NCBI GenBank assembly: GCA_900545285.1 | Contig: UQYK01000048.1 | Coordinates: 1 to 14,977, forward strand | Direction: 5' to 3' | DNA: 14,977 nucleotides | Source: an uncultured Ruminococcus sp. | GTDB lineage: Bacteria; Bacillota; Clostridia; Oscillospirales; Ruminococcaceae | Shown here: positions 6,107 through 13,000 of the stretch, piece after piece | Layout: every line of letters starts with the position of its first letter | Position numbering within the stretch: the first letter of the stretch is position 1 | Position numbers and translations under genes: made by a program | Notes under the pieces: model-generated | What the model was told of the DNA's origin: nothing | Databases searched by the model: none | The model's input: only the letters and a program-made list of their open reading frames with translations

Positions 6107-6133
6107 GTGTTATGAACTATCATGAACTATCAA
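6094..6133 (-). repeat. Three phased 10-bp repeats, probable regulator binding sites
   Basis: On the plus strand GAACTATCAT occurs at 6094-6103 and 6114-6123, and GAACTATCAA at 6124-6133. The register is 10 bp, with one degenerate slot at 6104-6113, so the copies lie on one face of the helix. They span roughly -23 to -62 of the promoter. The last copy includes the stop codon of the DUF1492 gene. Confidence 0.72.
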
Positions 6134-6534
6134 CTTTTCATCCCTGCCAAGGCTTCCCGGTGCAAACGATAACAGGAAGGTTTACTGTATCCCATTTCTT
6201 CTGCGATCTGATTCCAGTCCTTGAATTCCAGATAACGCTTTGCCAGAATATCATGATGCTCCGTATCTGTGACGGCTTTTATCGCAGTATCAAAAACGGC
6301 TTTCAGATCTTCCAGTTCCTTTTTTGCAGTCTTTACTTCTTCCTCCAAGGATAAGATCTGAGAAACGCCGCTTTCCACGGCGTGAGATTCCGGCGATACG
6401 GGTTTGGGCAAATCAGAATAGGCAGGTGATTTGGGAAAAGAAAGTTTCTGACGAAGAGCATCTGCTTCCTTTTGTTTTCGGTCAATCCTTCTAAGAAGTC
6501 TTTGTGCCTGTTTCATGTATTCTTTTGCTGTCAT
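6130..6534 (-). CDS. DUF1492-type phage regulator, sigma-70 region 4-like
   Basis: A 134-residue protein. The N terminus is a basic coiled coil (MTAKEYMKQAQRLLRRIDRK and on to about residue 31). A Pro/Ser linker (32-50) follows, then a second coiled coil (57-85) and a C-terminal helix-turn-helix HHDILAKRYLEFKDWNQIAEE (start near 93) with YSKPSCYRLHREAL as recognition helix. This is the DUF1492 layout, found in streptococcal and clostridial phages just before the packaging genes and thought to act as a late activator. The true start is ATG 6534, with GGAGGAG eight bases upstream and an ATGA overlap with the VRR-NUC gene; a longer reading to 6603 would overlap that gene. Phased repeats directly follow its stop codon, so self-linked regulation is plausible. 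Confidence 0.78.
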   Translation of the reverse strand: MTAKEYMKQAQRLLRRIDRKQKEADALRQKLSFPKSPAYSDLPKPVSPESHAVESGVSQILSLEEEVKTAKKELEDLKAVFDTAIKAVTDTEHHDILAKRYLEFKDWNQIAEEMGYSKPSCYRLHREALAGMKS

Positions 6535-6824
6535 GCCGTGATCTCCTCCAGCATTCTTTTTACCTCCTCCACAGAACGGACGATGGCAGCGTTTCCGCCG
6601 CATTTTTGTATTTTGCGAAGAGCCGATTCCTGCAAAGCAGTTGCTTTCCCTTTCTCCGTTTTTACTTCAAAGGCAAAGAACCTGCCGCCAATGCAGGCGA
6701 TCACATCGGGGATTCCTGCCGTTCCATACATCCCGCCATGCTCCTTCCAGCAAAAACAATTCGGCACGGTTTTCAGATACCTCAAAATCGCCCTTACGAT
6801 ATCCGCTTCTTTCAAACTGCTCAC
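6531..6824 (-). CDS. VRR-NUC domain nuclease
   Basis: A 97-residue PD-(D/E)XK nuclease of the VRR-NUC family. It is a minimal stand-alone domain with the conserved GMYGTAGIPDVIACIGGRFF, catalytic Asp40, then FEVKTEKGKATALQ with Glu53, Lys55 and Gln65. Family members cut branched or structured DNA, and stand-alone phage versions are commonly encoded beside SNF2 helicases and primase-helicases, as here. Holliday-junction resolution during phage replication is the likely role, not proven. The GTG at 6824 is a probable start; a TTG at 6815 is the alternative, with GAGGTG six bases upstream. It is preceded by the 163-bp AT-rich gap and followed by DUF1492 with an ATGA overlap. Confidence 0.88.
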   Translation of the reverse strand: MSSLKEADIVRAILRYLKTVPNCFCWKEHGGMYGTAGIPDVIACIGGRFFAFEVKTEKGKATALQESALRKIQKCGGNAAIVRSVEEVKRMLEEITA

Positions 6825-6843
6825 CTCTTACCTCTTTACTGAT

Positions 6844-6958
6844 TTTACAGGGAAATTTCTATTATACTCATAAAAAATGAGAAAATATATGGGGATATAA
6901 AATAGGAAATATATAAAAGATTACGGGAATTCCCTGCAAAGCCTGTAAACCCTGTCAG
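6844..6958. other. Candidate replication origin: 9-bp repeats flanking an AT-rich core
   Basis: The gap between the primase-helicase and VRR-NUC genes holds three tandem 9-bp units CCCTGCAAA, GCCTGTAAA and CCCTGTCAG at 6932, 6941 and 6950. An inverted copy TTTACAGGG lies at 6844-6852, which is the exact complement of the consensus CCCTGTAAA. Between them lie about 75 bp of very AT-rich DNA. Iterons next to an unwinding region and beside the initiator/helicase gene are the usual form of phage and plasmid origins. An operator for the downstream unit is an equal alternative. Confidence 0.38.
6861..6889 (-). promoter_or_regulatory. Possible promoter for the VRR-NUC/DUF1492 unit
   Basis: A perfect -10 TATAAT (6861-6866) lies on the minus strand, 37 bp before the GTG at 6824. 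The -35 position (6884-6889, TATATT) is poor, but the spacer contains a dyad CTCAT-AAAAA-ATGAG (6867-6881) abutting the -10, which could be an operator. The AT-rich context makes a chance -10 likely, so this is tentative. Confidence 0.35.
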
Positions 6959-6987
6959 AACGCTGTGCAGACCTCTCCCCTGGCAAG

Positions 6988-9474
6988 CTACACATGGCTT
7001 TCTGAAAAGCTGATGCCTCTCCATGTCCTCCGTTTTCCGGTTCTGTCTGCTGCTTTCACGACCGTGGGAAAATTTGCTTCCAGTTCGTTGTTGAAATTCT
7101 GCTGACTGTATGGAGCCATGCCGCAGCTGTCACAGTATGATTTATACCGTGCAAAGAACTCCATTCTTCCCACTTCTGCATCCATTTGCAAAGTACAGCA
7201 GTCCCGAACAAACGCCAGCACACTGTTGCTGTCCTCCCGGTATTTCTGGAGTTCCTGTGCATTTGCCTGTGTTTCTGAAAAATGAAAATGATTCTGCATC
7301 AGCCGCCGCAGTCCTTCTAAGGCAAATTGAAAGATCCCATCTGCTTCACAGCGGAACTTCTCCAGAAGTTCCGGATCTCGCTTGTCCTCCGGCACAGAAT
7401 GATTGAACCGGACAATGATCAGACGGCGGTAAAAGCCCTCCGATTTGTCCCCATAGTTCTTCGGAATGCTGTTGCAGGAAAAGAGCAGCCTCGCATAGGG
7501 CTGAAAAGAAAAGGGATTTTTGTTTTTCTTTTCCACCGTCAGGTAATCCTCACCGACCAGTGCTTTAAAAATGCCGTTGTCTTCAATGCCCTTTGTGGGC
7601 AGCTCTGCACAGATATTCGCCCACTTGCCAAAAAGTTCTGCGGTCTTGAATCGATCATTCAATGCCTGCCATGCTACATTGGACACATTTTCTTTTCCCA
7701 GCAGCAGTTCATTCAGTACCCGCAGCAGCACCGATTTTCCGGCACCGCCTTTTCCCACAATGATAAAGCACTTCTGGGCATGATTGACCGGAATGAGAAA
7801 GTAGCCCAGCATCTCCTGAATCAGCGTCACCTGATCCTCCTCCACGGATTCATGCAGAAACTGCAGAAATCTGGGACACTTTGCATCGGACATATATCGC
7901 ACATTCAGCTGTACCGTAGACAGATACTTTGCGGTGTGTTCCGATAAGGTTTCGTCCAGCACATTGTACAGGCCATTTCGCACATTGATGAGATAGGGAT
8001 TGGGATTGAGTTCCCGAATATCCTTCTGCACCTGCATCTTCCATTGTCCTTCGGTATCATTGATCTGAGACAGCTTTGTGTATCTGGTCAGCATTTTATC
8101 CCGTACCATATTTCTTGCTGTCAGTTCCGTGATGCTGTGATAAACGCCGTTTTCATAGCAATAATACTGCTCGGCAGAATAAAACACGGGGGCATTCTGT
8201 GTCATGTATTCTGCAAGCACACCGGGCAGAAACTTCGGACCCCGTTCTGTCATTTCATACCAGTCGGGAATTTCCATGCCGGAGCGATGCTTCCGGGTTT
8301 CTGATTTGTTTTGAAATGCTTTGTACAGTTCTTTTTGCAGAGCAAGCAGCGGCTTGACATCTGCATTTTTGAAACCGAAATGCTGCTTTAAATCGTAATG
8401 GATCATCGATTCGGCAGTCACGCTGTCCACATTGTAAAGATATTCCGACACAAAGTTTCGTGCAGTCTGCAAATCTTCCACCACGGCATTTTGCACCTTT
8501 TGCTGCTGTAGCAGTGCCCGAATGCCATCAATGGAAAGCGGCTGAAAACACAGAGCCGCAGGAGATTTACAGCTGCACTGTCCACTTCGCAGCTTTGGGC
8601 AGGAAAAGCCTTTCTCTGCAATGGTGCGGCAGGTCATAGGTTTTGTTCCGCTGCGAAGAAAATGCTGGATCTTATTCTGCGTTTCTTCAAAAGAATACTT
8701 CGGATACGGCTTGGAGTATCGATGTATGACCGCTGCACCGCCTTCAAACACACTTAAATTGGAGATCATCGCATACCAGTCATGTTCAGAAAGTACAGCT
8801 GCATTGTCCCGGCAGTACTTGATAAAATCGCATTCTGCTTCTACAACGCCGATCCCTTTCTGTTCTCCATGCAGCGGTACTTTCGGTTGTTCTTCTGCTT
8901 CTTGCGAAACCGGCAGTCTTTCTATCAGCTGTTCCTGTGTGTATCTTCGTTCCGGGTGAAACGAGATGCACTCCACCAAGATCGGTTCCTTCTTGCAGTG
9001 ATAGAATCCCGGCAGACGCATGACACGGCTTTCGTTGACGCAGGCAGGATCTCCGCCGAAATGCTGCACCAGTGCCTTTTGAATGGGACGAAACAGGGGC
9101 ACCTTTGCCTCTTTGACAAACCAGTATGTATGCAGGGATTTTCTTGTTCTGATAACCATAGACGGCGGCAGCGGAAACGCATCGATGAGTGCCTGCTGTT
9201 CCTCGAAAGTTTTATCGTCCATCTCCACAAACTGTGCATTGATGCGAGTAATGCTGTCATCGGTCTGACCGCCGGAGTTCACCACAAAAAAGATGCCATG
9301 ATTTTTCTGGTTATGTTCTTTCAGCGTGGACTCCACTGCAAAAAATTTTCCTGCTTCTACAGACATTTTTGCACCGGTAAAGATGCCTTCTTTCCGATCA
9401 TCAAAAATACGCAGACATACGGTATCATCCAGATGAAAGATCGCATTGATCACGTCCTGTGCCGATATGTTCAT
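6988..9474 (-). CDS. Phage primase-helicase (AEP-type primase plus SF3/D5-P4 helicase)
   Basis: An 828-residue replication protein. N-terminal primase: QFVEMDDK (81-88, metal-binding acidic residues), SLHTYWF (113-119) and RVMRLPGFYH (150-159), the pattern of RepB/AEP-type primases. A Cys-rich segment follows (Cys282, 292, 300, 302, 309), probably a zinc site. The C-terminal half is a D5_N/P4-type SF3 helicase: Walker A GKGGAGKS (574-581), acidic Walker B region WANICAELP (618-626), sensor SCNSIP with Asn668, and arginine-finger region FYRRLIIVRF (681-690). It should unwind and prime phage DNA. The start is ATG 9474: it overlaps the upstream stop as ATGA and has GGAGG just upstream, whereas the open frame extends 60 nt further without a site. 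The following gap may be its origin. Confidence 0.92.
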   Translation of the reverse strand: MNISAQDVINAIFHLDDTVCLRIFDDRKEGIFTGAKMSVEAGKFFAVESTLKEHNQKNHGIFFVVNSGGQTDDSITRINAQFVEMDDKTFEEQQALIDAFPLPPSMVIRTRKSLHTYWFVKEAKVPLFRPIQKALVQHFGGDPACVNESRVMRLPGFYHCKKEPILVECISFHPERRYTQEQLIERLPVSQEAEEQPKVPLHGEQKGIGVVEAECDFIKYCRDNAAVLSEHDWYAMISNLSVFEGGAAVIHRYSKPYPKYSFEETQNKIQHFLRSGTKPMTCRTIAEKGFSCPKLRSGQCSCKSPAALCFQPLSIDGIRALLQQQKVQNAVVEDLQTARNFVSEYLYNVDSVTAESMIHYDLKQHFGFKNADVKPLLALQKELYKAFQNKSETRKHRSGMEIPDWYEMTERGPKFLPGVLAEYMTQNAPVFYSAEQYYCYENGVYHSITELTARNMVRDKMLTRYTKLSQINDTEGQWKMQVQKDIRELNPNPYLINVRNGLYNVLDETLSEHTAKYLSTVQLNVRYMSDAKCPRFLQFLHESVEEDQVTLIQEMLGYFLIPVNHAQKCFIIVGKGGAGKSVLLRVLNELLLGKENVSNVAWQALNDRFKTAELFGKWANICAELPTKGIEDNGIFKALVGEDYLTVEKKNKNPFSFQPYARLLFSCNSIPKNYGDKSEGFYRRLIIVRFNHSVPEDKRDPELLEKFRCEADGIFQFALEGLRRLMQNHFHFSETQANAQELQKYREDSNSVLAFVRDCCTLQMDAEVGRMEFFARYKSYCDSCGMAPYSQQNFNNELEANFPTVVKAADRTGKRRTWRGISFSESHV

Positions 9475-9905
9475 ACAACTTCCTCCATCTCTTCTGTGAA
9501 ATATCGAATCGGCATATGCCTGCGTTTTGCCCATCGTATTTCCTGTTCCATACCCTCAGAAATGCTGCTGCCGAATACCCATAATTCCACGCATTTGGTT
9601 AATAGGACGTGATTCATGAACATTGCAGTTTGCCGTTCTTCCCCAAGGGTATCGTCCAGAAACTGCGGAAAGAGCAAATGCGGTGCAATGGGAATACTGT
9701 GATGTATTACCGCAAAACGACTGTATTTCCGGGCATTTTCAATGTTTTCATTGGTATTGCCACGATAGGGAGAACAGATATATACAAGCGGTCGGAATGC
9801 CGCCAGTTTCCGTGCCTTTTTCTCCTCGCTCTCTATTCTTTTCATTGCTTCAAATTCGGTCGGCGAGAAGTATCCTTCCTTGTTGTGTGTTTCTGCCAAG
9901 TTCAT
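9471..9905 (-). CDS. DUF4406/DUF7768-type protein (nucleoside deoxyribosyltransferase-like fold)
   Basis: A 144-residue protein. After a charged helical N terminus (1-36) it has VYICSPYRGNTNENIENARK (41-60), then HSIPIAPHLLFPQFLDD (69-85), and CVELWVFGSSISEGMEQEI (105-123). This is the Rossmann-like fold of DUF4406/DUF7768 proteins, distantly related to nucleoside 2-deoxyribosyltransferases: the SPYRG loop, the P-H-LFPQFL helix and the G-SxGM-E turn correspond to ligand-binding regions. Phage copies sit in replication modules and may act in nucleotide metabolism or signalling; the real substrate is unknown. It overlaps the polymerase stop (ATGA) and the primase start (ATGA), so translation of all three is coupled. 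Confidence 0.82.
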   Translation of the reverse strand: MNLAETHNKEGYFSPTEFEAMKRIESEEKKARKLAAFRPLVYICSPYRGNTNENIENARKYSRFAVIHHSIPIAPHLLFPQFLDDTLGEERQTAMFMNHVLLTKCVELWVFGSSISEGMEQEIRWAKRRHMPIRYFTEEMEEVV

Positions 9906-11824
9906 TCCTCCAGTTCCTCTAAATTGCCGAAGCTTTCTCCGGCAGATGCTTCTGCCACAAGGGGCAGATCAAACTCCGGAAACGGCTGCTGTTCCATACA
10001 GCCTTTCACAAAAGCCACTGCTTCCTGCAATCTGTCTTTCGGAATGAGAAACGTCAGTTCATCGTGAATCTGCAGGATCGGTCTCAGCCATGGGCGTGAC
10101 GGCAGTCCTTCTAAAATACGGACAATTGCCAGCTTCAGAATATCCGCAGCCGTTCCCTGAATCGGGGTATTCAAGGCACATCGTTCCGCAAAGGACTGCA
10201 GTCCCCAGTTGTCGCTGCGAATATTGGGAAGATACCTTCTGCGTCCCAGCCAGGTTTCTGTATACAGTTTCTGCTTTGCGGTCATCTTTGTTTCATTCTG
10301 CCAGACCGTCAAAGCCGGATAGCCAGCCTTCAGATTGCGAATGATCTCTTCACATTCCGGTATAGATTTCTCTACGCCTGCCTTGAACTTCAATGTGCTC
10401 TGCAGTCCCTTTGGAAATAGCCCGTAAAATGTGCCAAAGTTCACGTTCTTGGCGATGGTACGCTGTTCCTTGTATTCCGGTCGATGCTTGTTTTGTGCTT
10501 CTGCATAGGTACAGCCAAAAATGACGGCAGTGGTTGCCGCATGAATATCCCCGCCGTTCTGATAGGTTTCCATCATCGTCTTGTCCCGGCAGTAGAATGC
10601 TCCCACACGCAGTTCGATTTGCGAAAAATCGAGAGACAAGATCAGATGATTTTCCGGAGCCTGAATAAAATTGCGGACACCGATGGGATCGTTGCTTTTT
10701 CTGGGACAGTTCTGTAAATTGGGATTGCGGCAATTCATGCGGCCTGTTTCGGTGGACAATGCAAAGAAATCCGGATGGATCTTTCCGGTTACAGCGTTTC
10801 GGAATTTCAGATAGCCGTCAATGTAGGTAGACTTGATCTTGCTCCATTTCCGGTATTCCTGTACCAACGTAAACAGTGGAGAGAGTTCCGGACGATTGGC
10901 ATCACACCATTCCTTCAGCAGGATCATTGTGGCATCGTCTGCTGCTTCTCTGTTGGATGCTGTGACTTTCATAACAGGCAGCTGTAAAGTCTGATACAGA
11001 TACTCCTTGAAAGTTTTAGTGCTGCAGTTTGCACCAATCGGAACATCGCCAATGCACATTGCAATTTCATTGCGGATATATTCCATTTGCTCCCCTGCCT
11101 CCTGCTGACGCACTTTCATCAAATCTGCATTCACAGGCACGCCGTTGTATTTCATCAGCCCTAAGTACACCGCTGCAGGTGATTCGATTTCTTCCACAAG
11201 GTACCGATGTTTCGGCAAAAACCGATCAAACCAGTTATTGAAAATATGATACAACCGCAAGGCAAAATCAGAGTCCGCACAGCCATAGCGTATTGTTTCT
11301 GCATCCTGTGCATCCAGTTCGTCAAAGTGTCTGCCGTTTGTAACATCCGAAAAAGTGGGCAGCCGTTCATGACACAATTCTTCCGCCAGTTTTTTCAGAC
11401 CGCTGTCAGCAAGTTTGCGAAATGCGTAGTTGCTTTTCAAGGTCATTTGTGCTGCACAAATGGTATCATACACCGGCGGCTGGATCACGATATTCTGATG
11501 ATAGGATATTGCAGATTCAAAGGCAATATTGTGAGCAACTTTAACGATACGCTTGTCCATGAGAAAAGCTCGCAGAAATTGCAAAAAAGATGTCAGTTCG
11601 ACATTTTCTCCTACTTTGTGAGCCACTGGGACATATATTCCGGTATGCTCTTTGACAGAAAAACTGCATCCGGTCATATGGTTTTTCTGCGGATCCAGAG
11701 CCGCCTTTTCTTCCATGCGGTAAGGCTCGTTCGGTGCAGTCTCATAGTCAAAAGCCACAACTGCTGCATCTCCGATATACTGCTGAATTTCCTGCACTGA
11801 AGTGACACATCTGTAATTCTCCAT
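9902..11824 (-). CDS. Family A DNA polymerase with 3'-5' exonuclease domain (phage type)
   Basis: A 640-residue replicative polymerase. The exonuclease domain (about 1-200) has FDYET (Asp26, Glu28), AHNIAFE (97-103) and YGCADSD (180-186). Exo II carries Glu103 where E. coli Pol I has Asp, a variant I believe is frequent in phage polymerases. The polymerase domain has TGRMNCRNPNLQN (360-372), motif A LSLDFSQIELR (Asp399), motif B RTIAKNVNFGTFYG (Arg455, Lys459, Tyr467) and motif C QIHDEL (Asp588, Glu589). No 5'-3' exonuclease domain is present, as expected for phage enzymes. The ATG at 11824 has GAGGAG six bases upstream. It sits ten bases after the zinc-protein gene and overlaps the DUF4406-type gene. 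Confidence 0.96.
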   Translation of the reverse strand: MENYRCVTSVQEIQQYIGDAAVVAFDYETAPNEPYRMEEKAALDPQKNHMTGCSFSVKEHTGIYVPVAHKVGENVELTSFLQFLRAFLMDKRIVKVAHNIAFESAISYHQNIVIQPPVYDTICAAQMTLKSNYAFRKLADSGLKKLAEELCHERLPTFSDVTNGRHFDELDAQDAETIRYGCADSDFALRLYHIFNNWFDRFLPKHRYLVEEIESPAAVYLGLMKYNGVPVNADLMKVRQQEAGEQMEYIRNEIAMCIGDVPIGANCSTKTFKEYLYQTLQLPVMKVTASNREAADDATMILLKEWCDANRPELSPLFTLVQEYRKWSKIKSTYIDGYLKFRNAVTGKIHPDFFALSTETGRMNCRNPNLQNCPRKSNDPIGVRNFIQAPENHLILSLDFSQIELRVGAFYCRDKTMMETYQNGGDIHAATTAVIFGCTYAEAQNKHRPEYKEQRTIAKNVNFGTFYGLFPKGLQSTLKFKAGVEKSIPECEEIIRNLKAGYPALTVWQNETKMTAKQKLYTETWLGRRRYLPNIRSDNWGLQSFAERCALNTPIQGTAADILKLAIVRILEGLPSRPWLRPILQIHDELTFLIPKDRLQEAVAFVKGCMEQQPFPEFDLPLVAEASAGESFGNLEELEE

Positions 11825-11834
11825 AGCATTCTCC

Positions 11835-12569
11835 TCAATTCAGCGGCTCCATGACTTCGCCGGTTTCGGGATCTACAAGCAGTGCATCTTCTGTATCATA
11901 GCCCACATTTTTACTAAGTGCCTTGACCTGTTCTGTCACAGCTGTGATCAGCGGATATTCTTCCGGAGACAATGCCCGTTCTACGGCAAACTGTGCCTGC
12001 GAATAGCTCATGCCTGTGCTGCTGACGGCCTTTTTCAGTGTGAACTTTGTCACAACAGCATTGGAATTCTTGTATTTGGGAATCACACGCATCAGATAAC
12101 GGGTAAAGGACTTCAGAGAACCGGTAGGCAGAGACAGAATTACCGGAAAAATATCGCCCTCCCGAAGCAGATACAGACGACGGCGGTTCTTGCAGGCTTT
12201 TGCACCGTTTTTCCCGGAACCGTACTGATTCAGCGGACAGGTACCACAATCTCCGCCGGGCGTTCCTTCCCCATGATGTCCGTCAAAGCTGCCGCAGTCA
12301 GGCGGATTGGAGCCGCCCTGATATTCGCTTTGGTAGTAGGCATTCAAAGAATGCTGATAGAGGATCACAGCTGAAAATGTTTTTACCGTGTCCGGTTCCT
12401 CCGGATTCTCACCGGGAATTTCAAACATTACACCGCCGCCGGATGGGATCTTGACTCGTTCAAATGCTGCGGACAAGCCGTCCATTTCTGCACACATCAC
12501 ATCAGCAAGATCAAAGTCTTGCAGAGCAAGGAAGCCTGTTTGGTTGGTTTCCATCATTTCATTTTTCAT
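11835..12569 (-). CDS. Putative zinc-binding replication accessory protein (possible ssDNA-binding role)
   Basis: A 244-residue soluble protein. The N-terminal part includes IPSGGGVMFEIPG (41-53). The middle has a Gly/Asn-rich region with Cys92, 108, 111 and 126 (DCGSFDG...GDCGTCPLNQYGSG...KACKNRRRLYLL), very probably a zinc site. The C-terminal part is beta-rich (SLPTGSLKSFTRYLMRVI, VVTKFTLKKA) and ends in an acidic tail EDALLVDPETGEVMEPLN. An acidic tail and a place between helicase and polymerase genes fit a single-stranded DNA-binding accessory protein, but I see no OB-fold signature I can prove. The start ATG 12569 has GAAAGG nine bases upstream and clears the upstream gene; an open frame to 12635 would overlap it. 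Confidence 0.75.
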   Translation of the reverse strand: MKNEMMETNQTGFLALQDFDLADVMCAEMDGLSAAFERVKIPSGGGVMFEIPGENPEEPDTVKTFSAVILYQHSLNAYYQSEYQGGSNPPDCGSFDGHHGEGTPGGDCGTCPLNQYGSGKNGAKACKNRRRLYLLREGDIFPVILSLPTGSLKSFTRYLMRVIPKYKNSNAVVTKFTLKKAVSSTGMSYSQAQFAVERALSPEEYPLITAVTEQVKALSKNVGYDTEDALLVDPETGEVMEPLN

Positions 12570-12582
12570 TGATTTCATCCTT

Positions 12583-12999
12583 TCATTTTGCAAATTGGCG
12601 AACAGATACAGAGGTCTGTTCATAGATATGGACAAGACCGCTCAGCCACTCTGGTACAGTATCCTGATTTTCTGCGATCTGCTCTTTGACAAAAGCAGAC
12701 AGACTGTTGGCGTTGACAGTCTCATAGACCAAATCTCCGCAGCCGTTTTCTTTCAAGGCTGCATACAGTTCTTCTCTGCGTCCTGCCACAGCAGAGGCAC
12801 GGATCTTGGTGGTCAGAGAAAACATCGTTCCGGCACGGGTGAAATTCTGTGTTTCTGTTTCTGCCATTTGCATAGAAAGCTGATACTCTGTCTTTTCGAT
12901 TTCTGCATGGACGTCCTTTAACTGCTGCTCTGCTGCTTTCTTTTTCTCACGGAGTTGTTTTAGCCGCTCCGCCAGTTCATACATGTTCTGTGTTTGCAT
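12583..12999 (-). CDS. Coiled-coil phage protein in the replication module, unknown function
   Basis: A 138-residue protein. Residues 5-50 are a charged coiled coil (YELAERLKQLREKKKAAEQQ and on). It is followed by a compact domain FTRAGTMFSLTTKIRASAVA, REELYAALKENGCGDLVYET and NANSLSAFVKEQ. Proteins of this shape are frequent next to SNF2 helicase and polymerase genes in Firmicute phages but have no assigned function; the helical N terminus recalls Gp157-type phage proteins, though I do not claim homology. The ATG 12999 has AGGAAGGAG six bases upstream and lies one base from the helicase stop, so it belongs to the same operon. A role as a helicase or recombination partner is only a guess from position. 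Confidence 0.72.
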   Translation of the reverse strand: MQTQNMYELAERLKQLREKKKAAEQQLKDVHAEIEKTEYQLSMQMAETETQNFTRAGTMFSLTTKIRASAVAGRREELYAALKENGCGDLVYETVNANSLSAFVKEQIAENQDTVPEWLSGLVHIYEQTSVSVRQFAK

Positions 13000-13000
13000 T

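Noticed and set aside
8782..9612. 276-codon open frame on the plus strand
   Set aside because: It is antisense to the primase N domain, which carries conserved motifs; no start signal, and composition is not protein-like.
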